This document shows, piece by piece, positions 1 through 9,527 of a DNA stretch of 64,000 bases; within the stretch, counting starts at the first letter, position 1; each line of letters starts with the position of its first letter. Under the pieces are notes generated by a model. It was not told where the DNA came from. It saw only the letters and a list, made by a program, of their open reading frames with translations, and did not search any database. This DNA comes from Pseudomonas sp. TNT3. GTDB taxonomy: Bacteria; Pseudomonadota; Gammaproteobacteria; Pseudomonadales; Pseudomonadaceae. Location of the stretch: assembly GCF_010095445.2 (NCBI RefSeq), contig NZ_WFGV02000014.1, positions 52,938 through 116,937 of the forward strand, written 5' to 3'. The translations under genes were made by a program, and so were the position numbers.

Positions 1-30
1 TGTGGCTAAGACTTCGTTTTGACCTTTCAT
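1..30 (-). CDS. 5' end of a gene cut by the window edge
   Basis: On the minus strand an ATG at position 30 follows a strong GGAGGG ribosome binding site seven bases upstream and opens a frame reading MKGQNEVLAT to the window edge. It is divergent from the LysR gene at 127, so it may be that regulator's target. Only ten codons are visible and the product cannot be named. Confidence 0.5.
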   Translation of the reverse strand, partial: MKGQNEVLAT

Positions 31-126
31 CTTGTTGCCCTCCGTTTGGGATGGCTCAAGTGTCGCGCTGGCGCTAAGATCAATCCAACGAATGTTTCTT
101 ATGCAACACATCTCGGAGATTGATGT

Positions 127-981
127 ATGTCAGCCTTCCCAAGTATCGACACCGAAGTGCTGCGCACCTTCGTCGCCATTGCCGACCAAGGTGGTTTTAC
201 CCGTGCAGGGGAGCTGGTCAACCGCACGCAATCTGCCGTAAGCATGCAGATGAAGCGGCTTGAAGAGGATGTGTTGCAGCGCCAGTTGTTCCAGCGTGAC
301 GGTCGCCAGGTGCGGCTGACGGCGGAAGGCCAGGTATTGCTGGGCTATGCCAGGCGCATTCTGAAGTTGCACAGCGAGGTGTTCAACACGCTGCGAGAAC
401 CGCACATGGTCGGCATGGTGCGTATCGGCACGCCCGACGATTATGTGATGCGGTTTCTGCCGGGGATTCTGCGGCGGTTTGCACAGTCCTACCCGCTGAT
501 CCAGATCGAGGTCCATTGCGAATCATCAAAACAATTGCTGCTGCGCCAGGACCTGGACTTGTCCATCGTCACTCGCGAGCCGGGCAACGAGATCGGCCAG
601 TTGTTGCGCAAGGAGCGTTTTGTCTGGGCCGAAGCGCAATGTTTCAGCGCCCATGAGCAAACGCCGTTGCCCTTGGCGATGTTCAACAGTGATTGCTTCT
701 GCCGGTTGTGGGCCTGCAATGCGCTGGACGCCATGGGCCGGGATTATCGGGTCGCATACAACAGTTCCAGCCTGTCGGCGATCATGGCGGTGGTCAGCGC
801 CGGCCTGGCCGTCACCGCACAACTGGAAAGCCTGATCACGCCGGACATGCGCATTCTGGGTGAAGCCGAGGGCCTGCCGGAGTTGCCCGAGGCGAGCATC
901 ATGCTGGTGCGCAACCTGCACAATCCGTCGCCGATCACTGAAAGCCTGGCCGAACATATCGTCGAAGGCTTCAAACTTTAA
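127..981 (+). CDS. LysR-family transcriptional regulator
   Basis: A 284-residue LysR-type regulator. Residues about 10-65 form the winged helix-turn-helix (FTRAGELVNRTQSAVSMQMK), followed by the linker helix and a periplasmic-binding-like effector domain from about residue 95. It stands divergent from the gene that begins at position 30 on the other strand, the classic arrangement for LysR control of a neighbour. Its 3' end overlaps the convergent permease gene by 11 bases. The effector is unknown. The ATG at 127 is the first in frame with the conserved N terminus. Confidence 0.9.
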   Translation: MSAFPSIDTEVLRTFVAIADQGGFTRAGELVNRTQSAVSMQMKRLEEDVLQRQLFQRDGRQVRLTAEGQVLLGYARRILKLHSEVFNTLREPHMVGMVRIGTPDDYVMRFLPGILRRFAQSYPLIQIEVHCESSKQLLLRQDLDLSIVTREPGNEIGQLLRKERFVWAEAQCFSAHEQTPLPLAMFNSDCFCRLWACNALDAMGRDYRVAYNSSSLSAIMAVVSAGLAVTAQLESLITPDMRILGEAEGLPELPEASIMLVRNLHNPSPITESLAEHIVEGFKL

Positions 982-1720
982 AGGCGAGCATCACCGCGCA
1001 CAGCACCAGAAAGGCGCAAAACAGCCCGCGTAGCAGCCGCTCCGGCATGGCGTGGGCAATCTTCACGCCCCAGCTGATGCTCATCAGGCCACCGACGGCC
1101 AGCGGCACGCCGATCATCCAGTCGACTTGATGGTGCACGGCGTACGTGACCAACGTGACGCCAGTACTTGGCAACGCCAGTGCCAGCGATAAACCCTGGG
1201 CAACCACCTGGCTTGTACCAAACAGACTGGTCAACACCGGAGTTGCCACGACCGCCCCGCCTACGCCAAACAACCCACCCATGGAACCGGACGCAGCGCC
1301 AAGGACACCCAGCCACGGCCAGGAATAACGCATCTGCGACGACGCGGGTGCGTTAGCGGTAAACATGCGCACCAGGTTGTAGGCCGACAGGGCAATCAGG
1401 AAGGCGACGAAGCCGACGCGCATGGTTTGCGCATCAATGCCCACTGCCCAGATCGAACCGAGCCAGGCGAAGCAGAATCCCATCGACGCCAGCGGCAACG
1501 CGTGGCGCAGTTCGATCCGGTTGCGCTGGTGATAACGCCACAGCGCCAGCATCACGTTCGGTACAACCATGACCAGCGCGGTGCCCTGAGCAATCTGCTG
1601 ATCGAGACCGAACAGCACGCCCAGCAGGGGAATCGCGATCAAGCCGCCGCCAATACCGAACAAACCACCCAGCGTACCGAGGGCAGCGCCAAACACCAGG
1701 TACATCAAAAACTCGATCAC
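971..1720 (-). CDS. TauE/SafE-family membrane permease
   Basis: A small integral membrane protein with repeated hydrophobic helices and the two glycine-rich signatures of the TauE/SafE family (GGLFGIGGGLIAIPLL near the N terminus, GGLFGVGGAVVATPVL near the middle), reflecting its duplicated half-domains. Members are proposed to export sulfite, sulfoacetate or related anions; the substrate here cannot be read. I chose the GTG at 1720, because a GAAGGG ribosome binding site lies about nine bases upstream; an in-frame TTG at 1726 would add two residues. The gene converges on the LysR gene at 127-981 with an 11-base overlap. Confidence 0.85.
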   Translation of the reverse strand: MIEFLMYLVFGAALGTLGGLFGIGGGLIAIPLLGVLFGLDQQIAQGTALVMVVPNVMLALWRYHQRNRIELRHALPLASMGFCFAWLGSIWAVGIDAQTMRVGFVAFLIALSAYNLVRMFTANAPASSQMRYSWPWLGVLGAASGSMGGLFGVGGAVVATPVLTSLFGTSQVVAQGLSLALALPSTGVTLVTYAVHHQVDWMIGVPLAVGGLMSISWGVKIAHAMPERLLRGLFCAFLVLCAVMLAFKV

Positions 1721-1826
1721 GGCCAATTTCCCTTCCTGTCAGAAGGCTCATCCTACGCAGTCACTGCTGGCAGTGAAACGCACAGCAACGCACAATGGCT
1801 GTGCCTACTTTGCATAAGCAACGCTC

Positions 1827-2783
1827 ATGAACCCTAATCAATTGACCGAACAGCTCGGGTTGTTTCTTGATGTGCTGGAAACCGGCAGCTTTTCCGCCGC
1901 CTCCCGCCGTTATCCGCTGACGCCCTCCGCAGTGGCGAGGCGCATCGACAGCCTGGAACACGCCGTCGGCAGCCAATTGTTCATCCGCAGCACCCACGCT
2001 GTACGTGCGACACCGGCCGGCCTGGCTTTTGCCGAACGTGCACGGCGGATCGTGGCGGAATTACGCCTCGCCAGGGCGGAAGCAGTTTCCCTGAGCAGTG
2101 CGCCGGAAGGATTGATCCGGATTGATGCGCCCGCCGCGTTCGGGCGTAGGCACCTTGCACCGGTGATTGCCGACTTTCTGATGCTCTACCCCGGCCTCGA
2201 TGTGCAATTGCACCTGATCGACAGCTTTGTGGACATGCAGGGGTTGAACCTGGGCAAAGTCGATCTGGTACTGCGCGCAGGGCAAATGGCCGATACGCGT
2301 TTGGTGGCCACGCCATTGGCGAGCATGGTGCGCATTGCCTGCGCCAGCCCCGATTACCTGAAGCGCCGGGGCGTACCGAGCGAGCCGGCGCAACTGGTTG
2401 AACATGACGGTCTCGACTGGGAGGGTCTGGCACCACTGTTTGCCTGGCGATTTGAACGCAACGGCCAGCTGCAAGTGCATCGCCCCGCGCGTATCCGTAT
2501 GAGCGCAAACAATGCCGAAGCGCTGGTCTGCGGCGCGCTTGCCGGGCTTGGCGTTGCGCACTTGCCAACCTGGCTGGCCAGCGAATACCTCGTGCGCGGC
2601 GAGTTGCTGCCGTTGTTCTGCGACAACGGTCTGCCCGATCCGGAAAGCACCGGAATTTATGCATTGCGTCTGGAACAACAACCCAATCCACGCAGCCGAC
2701 TGCTGCTGGAATATCTCAAGAGCCGGTTCAGTCCAATCCCGCCATGGGATCTGGCGCTTCAGAAAAACCTGGATCGGCACTAG
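1827..2783 (+). CDS. LysR-family transcriptional regulator
   Basis: A 318-residue LysR regulator with an N-terminal helix-turn-helix (FSAASRRYPLTPSAVARRID) and an effector domain of the type seen in the AaeR/DsdC-like branch that carries long C-terminal tails. It lies about 105 bases from the start of the divergent TauE/SafE gene, so that permease is the most likely direct target. No ligand can be inferred. Confidence 0.88.
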   Translation: MNPNQLTEQLGLFLDVLETGSFSAASRRYPLTPSAVARRIDSLEHAVGSQLFIRSTHAVRATPAGLAFAERARRIVAELRLARAEAVSLSSAPEGLIRIDAPAAFGRRHLAPVIADFLMLYPGLDVQLHLIDSFVDMQGLNLGKVDLVLRAGQMADTRLVATPLASMVRIACASPDYLKRRGVPSEPAQLVEHDGLDWEGLAPLFAWRFERNGQLQVHRPARIRMSANNAEALVCGALAGLGVAHLPTWLASEYLVRGELLPLFCDNGLPDPESTGIYALRLEQQPNPRSRLLLEYLKSRFSPIPPWDLALQKNLDRH

Positions 2784-2852
2784 CCGAGAATTATCTGGCG
2801 CATCAAAGATTAGCCCGCTAGATTCATTACGATCATTGATCAAGGCTTCGAC

Positions 2853-3314
2853 ATGACCAAAAAGCACACCTCTCCCGATAACTGTGACCACCTGCTGCTG
2901 GATAATCAGGTCTGCTTCGCCCTGCATTCCACGTCGTTGATGATGACCAAGGTTTACAAGCCGCTGCTGCAAGCCTTGGGTCTGACCTATCCGCAGTACC
3001 TGGCGATGATGGTGTTGTGGGAACGTGACGGGCTGACTGTCGGTGAAATCAGCACGCGCCTGCTCACCGATCCTGGCTCGTTGACGCCTCTGCTCAAACG
3101 CCTGGAAGTCGAGGGTTTACTGAGTCGTACGCGCAGTCGTGAGGATGAACGGGTAGTGATTGTCGAACTGACGGAGCAAGGTCGTGCATTGCGGGACAAG
3201 GCACGTGATATTCCGCAATGCATCCTCGGTGCCAGTGGGCAGACGCTGGAGCAATTGCAGAAGCTGCAGGCGGATTTGCAGGCATTGCGTCGGCATTTGC
3301 AGGGCAGTCTCTAA
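2853..3314 (+). CDS. ohrR: OhrR, MarR-family organic-peroxide-sensing repressor
   Basis: A 153-residue MarR-type winged-helix repressor. Cys21 sits in the sequence LDNQVCFALHS, which matches the N-terminal region holding the reactive cysteine of OhrR proteins. The DNA-binding segment around residues 60-105 (LTVGEISTRLLTDPGSLTPLLKRLE, then the wing with DERVV) is intact. In the family, organic hydroperoxides oxidise this cysteine and release the repressor from the ohr promoter. The ohr gene follows about 300 bases downstream behind a nested palindrome that is the probable operator. Confidence 0.93.
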   Translation: MTKKHTSPDNCDHLLLDNQVCFALHSTSLMMTKVYKPLLQALGLTYPQYLAMMVLWERDGLTVGEISTRLLTDPGSLTPLLKRLEVEGLLSRTRSREDERVVIVELTEQGRALRDKARDIPQCILGASGQTLEQLQKLQADLQALRRHLQGSL

Positions 3315-3335
3315 ACCTCGCCCCACCTTGACCCC

Positions 3336-3423
3336 TGGGAGGCGAGCCTGCTCGCGATAGCGGTGAGCCAGTCAACACATGATGTGCCTGTCATACCGCC
3401 ATCGCGAGCAGGCTCGCTCCCAT
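3336..3423. repeat. REP-like inverted pair between ohrR and ohr
   Basis: Two arms with the Pseudomonas REP core GGCGAGCCTGCTCGCGATAG (3341-3360) and its reverse complement near 3396-3422 face each other across about 35 bases. Each could fold into a hairpin, and the pair could act as a terminator or mRNA-stabilising element after ohrR. Confidence 0.85.
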
Positions 3424-3517
3424 ATTTGTTTTGCGCTGCTCTTGGCATTTAAACCGCTCTATTCCGCTGCTCTGCGCACACGGCTTCGTCGAAGGGAAAT
3501 TTTTTCAAAAATTTATC

Positions 3518-3571
3518 TTGCGCGCTAAATATTATCGAGATACATTTATCTCGCACTTACTTAGCGCGCAA
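3518..3571. promoter_or_regulatory. Nested dyad, probable OhrR operator of ohr
   Basis: An outer inverted repeat TTGCGCGCTAA (3518-3528) / TTAGCGCGCAA (3561-3571) shares its exact centre (3544.5) with an inner inverted repeat CGAGATA (3536-3542) / TATCTCG (3547-3553). A further partial copy, ATTTAGCGC, lies at 3574-3582. The element sits 42 bases before the ohr start codon. OhrR operators in other bacteria are AT-rich palindromes near the ohr promoter; assignment to OhrR is by position. Confidence 0.7.
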
Positions 3572-3612
3572 ACATTTAGCGCAGACAGTCAATCCAGATC
3601 GAGGCTTTCACC

Positions 3613-4032
3613 ATGCAAACTCTCTACACTGCAATTGCTACCTCCACTGGCGGCCGTGACGGTCGTGCGGTGTCCAGCGACAACATTCTCGATGTCAAAC
3701 TGGCCACCCCGAAAGAACTCGGCGGTGCGGGCGGCGCGGCAACCAACCCCGAGCAACTGTTTGCTGCCGGATACTCCGCCTGCTTCATCGGCGCACTGAA
3801 GTTTGTGGCCAGCCAGACCAAACGCACCATTCCAAACGACGCCTCGATCACCGCCCATGTGGGCATCGGCCAGATTCCTGGTGGTTTCGGTCTGGACATC
3901 GACTTGCACATCAGCCTGCCAGGCCTGGAACAAGCCGATGCGCAATCGCTGGTTGAAGCGGCGCACCAAGTCTGCCCTTACTCCAATGCGACCCGTGGCA
4001 ACGTCGACGTGCGTTTGCATGTAACGGTTTAA
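3613..4032 (+). CDS. ohr: Organic hydroperoxide resistance peroxidase Ohr
   Basis: A 139-residue OsmC/Ohr-fold thiol peroxidase that reduces organic and fatty-acid hydroperoxides in the cytoplasm using dihydrolipoyl thiols. The two redox cysteines are Cys57 in AAGYSACF and Cys121 in HQVCPYSNA, and the conserved TNPEQLF segment supplies the active-site glutamate. Length is typical for Ohr. It is monocistronic: ohrR lies upstream behind its own hairpins and a bidirectional terminator follows at 4059-4089. Confidence 0.96.
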   Translation: MQTLYTAIATSTGGRDGRAVSSDNILDVKLATPKELGGAGGAATNPEQLFAAGYSACFIGALKFVASQTKRTIPNDASITAHVGIGQIPGGFGLDIDLHISLPGLEQADAQSLVEAAHQVCPYSNATRGNVDVRLHVTV

Positions 4033-4058
4033 GCGCGATCTGTTGATCTTGCAGGCAC

Positions 4059-4089
4059 AAAAAAGCCCGACTCAATGGTCGGGCTTTTT
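4059..4089. terminator. Bidirectional terminator between ohr and efp
   Basis: Stem GCCCGAC (4065-4071) / GTCGGGC (4078-4084) is flanked by six A on the left and five T on the right, so it can stop both convergent transcripts. Confidence 0.92.
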
Positions 4090-4106
4090 CATTCCTGAAG
4101 CTGTGC

Positions 4107-4676
4107 TTATTTAGCACGGCCTTTGTAGGAACCGCCATCGCGGGTATCGATTTCGATCTTGTCACCGATTTCGATGAAGTCAGCAACTTGCAGCTCAGTA
4201 CCGTTGCTCAGCTTGGCAGGCTTCATCACCTTGCCGGACGTGTCGCCACGAGCCGAACCTTCGGTGTAGTCAACGACGCGCACGATAGTGGTCGGCAGCT
4301 CTACGGATACCAGACGCTCTTCGAAGAAGATCGCTTCGCAAACATCGGTCATGCCTTCTTCAACGAAAGGCAGAACGGCTTCGATGTCTTCAGCGTTCAG
4401 CTCGTACATGGTGTAGTCAGTGGTGTCCATGAACGTGTAGGTGTCGCCGCTGATGAAGGACAGGGTCGCTTCTTTGCGGTCGAGGATCACGTCGTCCAGC
4501 TTGTCGTCAGCGCTGTAAACGATCTCGGTCTTGTAACCGGTCAGCAGGTTTTTCAGCTTGGTCTTCATGATCGCGCTGTTACGACCAGACTTGGTGAATT
4601 CAGCTTTCTGAACCAACCATGGATCGTTTTCGAGACGGATCACGGTACCGGGTTTCAGTTCTTTACCAGTTTTCAT
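4107..4676 (-). CDS. efp: Translation elongation factor P
   Basis: A 189-residue EF-P, the three-domain factor that relieves ribosome stalling at polyproline stretches. The loop that enters the peptidyl-transferase centre reads KSGRNSA with Arg32 at the tip. In Pseudomonas this arginine is rhamnosylated by EarP, whose gene lies just upstream at 4725-5867. The length and the C-terminal domain ([25 protein letters not shown] region) are normal. Confidence 0.97.
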   Translation of the reverse strand: MKTGKELKPGTVIRLENDPWLVQKAEFTKSGRNSAIMKTKLKNLLTGYKTEIVYSADDKLDDVILDRKEATLSFISGDTYTFMDTTDYTMYELNAEDIEAVLPFVEEGMTDVCEAIFFEERLVSVELPTTIVRVVDYTEGSARGDTSGKVMKPAKLSNGTELQVADFIEIGDKIEIDTRDGGSYKGRAK

Positions 4677-4724
4677 TGCGAATATCCGAATTTGGATGGG
4701 ATTTACAAAAATCTAGGCCGCGTA

Positions 4725-5867
4725 TCATATCCAATTTACATAAAACTGTACCAGCGCTGCGGCAAGATCATCCTGCAAGGCCTGTTCCAGACACCACGCT
4801 TGCGCATGTTTTTCCAGCTCCGGCCCGTGTTTACGGGTGGATTGCCAGTGGTCGGTCATTTTCTCACCGGCATTCCAGGCGCGCCAAAGGCCGCTGATCG
4901 CGTCGCTGGCAGGTGCCGACAGGCCCTTTGTGTACAACGTGAGGAACGCTTCGAGCTTGTCGAGGTGAATATCCTCGTCTTGCCGGTAGATGTGCCAGAG
5001 CAATGGCCGCCCCGCCCACTGGGCGCGGACGAACGAATCCTCGCCCCGCACGGCATTGAAGTCGCAGCACCACAGCAACAGGTCGTATTGATCCTGCCGG
5101 ACGAATGGCAGCACTTGCACCGTCAACGCATCGCGCACGTGCACGGCACCGGCCATCAACCCCTCGACACCGAGCCAGCGCTCCACATCACCGAGAATCC
5201 GCCCTTCAGGTACCAGCAGATGCGTGGGCATCGGATCGGTCGCCATGGCGTCGAGCCAACTTGCGAGCCCGGTATTTTCGTAGGCGAACAACGAGATCAA
5301 CTGCGCTCCCGGCAAGCGATCAATCCCCAAGCCCTGCAGAAAGGTTCGCTGTGCTTCAGCATTCTGTTGAAACTGCTGACGCCGCTCCAGCAAACCGCTT
5401 TCACGCAGCAAACCGCCGGTCCCCTTGCGGAACCCCGGAAAGAAAAAGAACTTCTGCACGTTCTTGTATTTGACCGACGGCAAGCCGTGACAACCAACGA
5501 CCCAGTCTTCAGCACTCAGATAATCAAGGTTCAACCACAGCGGCGGTTGTCCCCGAGTGGCCATGGCATCCATGTAAGGGCTCGGCAATTGGCAGGCAAA
5601 AGCGGCAATGACCACATCGGCGGATTCGGCAGGTTGCCAGTCGACGGGCCAATGTCTGACCTCGACACCTTGTTGCCATTGTTGCGAACGCGTGATGTCG
5701 ATGTCAGGACACAGGCGCTCGAAGGCGCGCAGATCATCAACCCATAAACGCACAGCCACATCGTGCTCGGCCACCAGCTGTCGAGCCAGGCGCCAGGTCA
5801 CACCGATGTCGCCAAAGTTATCGACCACGGTGCAAAAAATATCCCAGCGGGTTTTCATTTCAGGCAT
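4725..5867 (-). CDS. earP: EF-P arginine rhamnosyltransferase EarP
   Basis: A 380-residue GT-B-fold glycosyltransferase that transfers rhamnose from TDP-rhamnose to Arg32 of EF-P. The N terminus carries the family signature DIFCTVVDNFGDIGVTWRLA with the aspartates needed for catalysis. The C-terminal half contains the nucleotide-sugar site region (FVRQDQYDLLLWCCDFNAVRGEDSFVRAQ). It lies 48 bases upstream of efp on the same strand, so enzyme and substrate are co-located. The ATG at 5867 follows a GGAG site; a second ATG three codons later (5858) is possible. Confidence 0.95.
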   Translation of the reverse strand: MPEMKTRWDIFCTVVDNFGDIGVTWRLARQLVAEHDVAVRLWVDDLRAFERLCPDIDITRSQQWQQGVEVRHWPVDWQPAESADVVIAAFACQLPSPYMDAMATRGQPPLWLNLDYLSAEDWVVGCHGLPSVKYKNVQKFFFFPGFRKGTGGLLRESGLLERRQQFQQNAEAQRTFLQGLGIDRLPGAQLISLFAYENTGLASWLDAMATDPMPTHLLVPEGRILGDVERWLGVEGLMAGAVHVRDALTVQVLPFVRQDQYDLLLWCCDFNAVRGEDSFVRAQWAGRPLLWHIYRQDEDIHLDKLEAFLTLYTKGLSAPASDAISGLWRAWNAGEKMTDHWQSTRKHGPELEKHAQAWCLEQALQDDLAAALVQFYVNWI

Positions 5868-5990
5868 TCCAGGCTCCCGTTGGCAAAGGCGGCGATTGTC
5901 CGCATAAATGACTCCGTGCAGAAGAGCCGACGCCGATTAATCTTCATGCGACAATCGCCGCTCGCCCGCCATCATCGCCAGGAGGCAGCC

Positions 5991-6413
5991 ATGCCCTACC
6001 GTCCCGCCACCCGCCGCCCGATTTCGATACAGCTCAACGTGCTGAAACTGAGCGGCAGTATCGCCCTGGGATTATGGTTGGGATTTATCGCCATAGCGCT
6101 GACCTGCTGGCTTGCCTCGCGCCTGTTTTTTCCGGAGCAACTGACGCCTGTCACCTCCGCTGTCGAGCACTGGGTCAAACCGCCCGCGCCAGAGCATGTG
6201 GAACTGCAGCCACGGCCGGACATTCCTCCACAGAGCCCACTGTTCGAACAGTACGAAGAAAACCTGCGCAAAAACGAGCAGCAGCAACGGCTCGATCAGG
6301 CGCGTGGCAGCAGCCGTAACCTGGCCAATCCGAAATGCCAGTTCTGGCTGCAACAAGATCAGAACGCGCCCAGCGAAAAAAGCCGCGCCAACGTCCAGCA
6401 ATTTTGCGATTGA
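5991..6413 (+). CDS. Small single-pass membrane protein, function unknown
   Basis: A 140-residue protein with an Arg-rich N terminus, one strong transmembrane segment at about residues 20-42 (ALGLWLGFIAIALTCWLASR) and a Pro/Gln-rich tail containing two cysteines (KCQFWLQQD and the C-terminal QFCD). I recognise no domain. The ATG follows an AGGAGG ribosome binding site. The gene ends two bases before the Gre-like gene, so the two are almost certainly cotranscribed. Confidence 0.8.
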   Translation: MPYRPATRRPISIQLNVLKLSGSIALGLWLGFIAIALTCWLASRLFFPEQLTPVTSAVEHWVKPPAPEHVELQPRPDIPPQSPLFEQYEENLRKNEQQQRLDQARGSSRNLANPKCQFWLQQDQNAPSEKSRANVQQFCD

Positions 6414-6415
6414 AC

Positions 6416-6898
6416 ATGAACAAGAAGATCGTCCACCAACTGATTCTCGACAAGCTGCGCGTCGACCTCGACATCGCCGAGCGTGCCGCGCAAACCGCCT
6501 ACGAAACTGCGACTCACGAAGAAAACATTGCTGAAAACAAGTACGACACGCTGGGCCTGGAAGCGTCTTATCTTGCTGCGGGCCAAGCGAAGCGCGTTGA
6601 GGAAATCAGGCATTCACTGACGCTGTGCCAGAACCTGGCGTTGCGCCCCTATGACGATCAACGGGGCATTGAAGTCGGTGCGCTGCTGGGACTGGAAGAC
6701 GAGAAAGGTCGTGAGCAGTGGTTGTTTCTGGCGCCCGACGCAGCTGGATTGAAAGTCGATCTTGTGGGGCAACTGATCACGGTTATCACCCCTCGCTCGC
6801 CCTTGGGCAAAAGCCTGCTGGGCAAGTTCGAAGGCGATGATGTGGAGATTCTGGTGGCGGGTGCTCGGCAACAGTTTTCTGTTACCGAGGTGGTGTAG
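6416..6898 (+). CDS. GreA/GreB-family transcription factor-like protein
   Basis: A 160-residue protein with an N-terminal helical, probably coiled-coil region (residues about 1-75) and a C-terminal GreA/GreB-type FKBP-like domain (ITPRSPLGKSLLGKFEGDDVEILVAG near residues 124-150). Gre factors act in the secondary channel of RNA polymerase. The N-terminal half differs from canonical GreA/GreB, so cleavage-stimulating activity is uncertain. It is probably translationally coupled to the membrane protein that ends two bases upstream. A true GreB is encoded at 19344-19817. Confidence 0.8.
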   Translation: MNKKIVHQLILDKLRVDLDIAERAAQTAYETATHEENIAENKYDTLGLEASYLAAGQAKRVEEIRHSLTLCQNLALRPYDDQRGIEVGALLGLEDEKGREQWLFLAPDAAGLKVDLVGQLITVITPRSPLGKSLLGKFEGDDVEILVAGARQQFSVTEVV

Positions 6899-6911
6899 GC
6901 AGCAAACCCTA

Positions 6912-7895
<984 letters not shown>

Positions 7896-7999
7896 TCAAA
7901 GCAGGTAGACGCCACGGGCATCAGCGACGGTATATAACTATATTAATGGTTTGAAGAATAAATCTAGAACTTTTTCATCAAAGTGCCAGTATTCCTGTA

Positions 8000-8503
8000 C
8001 TAGCGATCCCCTTGACGACGACGCTCAACCAGCGGCACCAGATAGACCGGCACCCTCGACAGCTGTAATACGCGTGCAGCGGTCCTGCCCAGAGGTGTCT
8101 CCGCGCCGGCGCCATGGCTATGACTACCTACGATCAGCAAATCCACAGAGAGTTTCTGTGCCTGGTCGAGAATCACTTGGGAAGGATCCCCCTGTATCAC
8201 CCGTACCGCTTTGATTCGCGCCAGGTCCTGATCCCCCTCATCCCCCAATTCTTCGCGAAAGCTGTCGAGCACCCGCTGCTCGATATTGGCGATCACCGTG
8301 TTCAGGCCCTGACTGTGAAAATCGCTTAATGCCTGTTCATCAAGGTAGCTTTGCAGCACCGACTCGGCGAACAATCCCATCGGCTCTACCGCATGCACCA
8401 CATACAGGTCAGCATCGAATGTGCGCGCCATCGCCAAGGCATGGTGCATCACCAACGGTGCGTACAGGCCGAGGTCAGTGGCATACAGCATCGACCGAAT
8501 CAT
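8000..8503 (-). CDS. Universal stress protein (UspA fold)
   Basis: A 167-residue single-domain universal stress protein. The N terminus SMLYATDLGLYAPLVMHHALAMA gives the first strand and helix. The C-terminal loop GSHSHGAGAETPLGRTA follows the G-2x-G-9x-G(S/T) pattern typical of the ATP-binding subgroup, with a slightly altered last step. It is transcribed alone. The role is presumably stress or energy-status signalling; there is no specific evidence. Confidence 0.88.
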   Translation of the reverse strand: MIRSMLYATDLGLYAPLVMHHALAMARTFDADLYVVHAVEPMGLFAESVLQSYLDEQALSDFHSQGLNTVIANIEQRVLDSFREELGDEGDQDLARIKAVRVIQGDPSQVILDQAQKLSVDLLIVGSHSHGAGAETPLGRTAARVLQLSRVPVYLVPLVERRRQGDR

Positions 8504-8597
8504 ATGACCTCCTCGAGTGCCAACATGGCGGAGATTGATTCAGCTTAGCAGTGCCTTGGCGAGTACGACGTCCGGTGTAACGCGTTGAACCGTGGGC

Positions 8598-9503
8598 TTA
8601 AACCTTTTGCTCGTTGCTTATGCCGTGAGGCACGTGACCGGTGGCGACCACTTCACGGGCCAACTCGCAGTGGCCGGCCTGATCGTCGAAAAACACGTCA
8701 GCGGCAAACGCTTCGAGAAACGCCGACTTGGTCAGCCCACCGAGGAACAGTGATTCGTCGAGACGGATATCCCACTCACGCAGCGTGCGGATCACCCTTT
8801 CATGGGCCGGTGCCGAGCGCGCCGTGACCAGCGCCGTGCGGATCGGGCAAGCATCGTCCGGGAACTCGCGCTGTAACAGGTTCAGGGCCGCCAGGAAGCC
8901 TTTGAACGGCCCACCGCGCAAGGGCTCGCGGGCCGATTCGCGCTCGCTGGCCTGAAAGGCTTCAAGGCCACCGGATTGATAGACACGTTCCGATTCATCG
9001 GAAAACAGCACCGCATCACCGTCGAAGGCGATGCGCAGTTCGTCGCTGGCCGCTCGGCTGGCACCGCCCGACAGAATCGTCGCCGCCGCAAAACCGGCGT
9101 CCAGCGCACTGCGCACATCTTCGGCATGGGTCGACAGAAACAGGTCACACCCAAAGGCTTTGAGATACGGATAGGGACTGCGCCCGCCGACAAACGCCGC
9201 ACGGGAAATCGCCAGGCCGTAGTGGTGGATCGAGTTGAACACTCTTAATCCGGTATCGGCACTGTTGCGCGACACCAGAATCACTTCGACCCGGGCGCGA
9301 CCAAGATGGGTGTTGAGGTTGAGGAGTTTTTGCACCAGCGGGAATGCATCACCGGGCTCGAGAATCTCGTCTTCGTGCTCGATCTGATATTGCCGGTAGG
9401 CTTCGACGCCGCTGGACAGATAGACCTTGTGGCTTTCGCTCAGGTCGAACAGCGCCCGCGAAGAAATCGCCAGCACCAGTTTATCGTCGATAGTTTTCGC
9501 CAT
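8598..9503 (-). CDS. 5'-nucleotidase, HAD-type (cytosolic 5'-nucleotidase I-like)
   Basis: A 301-residue protein of the 5'-nucleotidase family related to eukaryotic cytosolic 5'-nucleotidase I. Recognisable segments are LVLAISSRALFDL at the N terminus, VEVILVSRNSADTGLRVFNSI in the middle, and DVFFDDQAGHC near the C terminus, where HAD enzymes bind the metal and phosphate. It would dephosphorylate nucleoside 5'-monophosphates in the cytosol. It reads in the same direction as the neighbouring reductase-like gene but with its own start. Confidence 0.85.
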   Translation of the reverse strand: MAKTIDDKLVLAISSRALFDLSESHKVYLSSGVEAYRQYQIEHEDEILEPGDAFPLVQKLLNLNTHLGRARVEVILVSRNSADTGLRVFNSIHHYGLAISRAAFVGGRSPYPYLKAFGCDLFLSTHAEDVRSALDAGFAAATILSGGASRAASDELRIAFDGDAVLFSDESERVYQSGGLEAFQASERESAREPLRGGPFKGFLAALNLLQREFPDDACPIRTALVTARSAPAHERVIRTLREWDIRLDESLFLGGLTKSAFLEAFAADVFFDDQAGHCELAREVVATGHVPHGISNEQKV

Positions 9504-9527
9504 GCCCTTCCCCTCTGGTGGATCGAC

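Noticed and set aside
4188..5747. Open frame of about 519 codons on the plus strand opposite efp and earP
   Set aside because: It runs antisense to two clearly recognised genes, has no recognisable domain and no ribosome binding site; long antisense frames are normal in GC-rich coding DNA.
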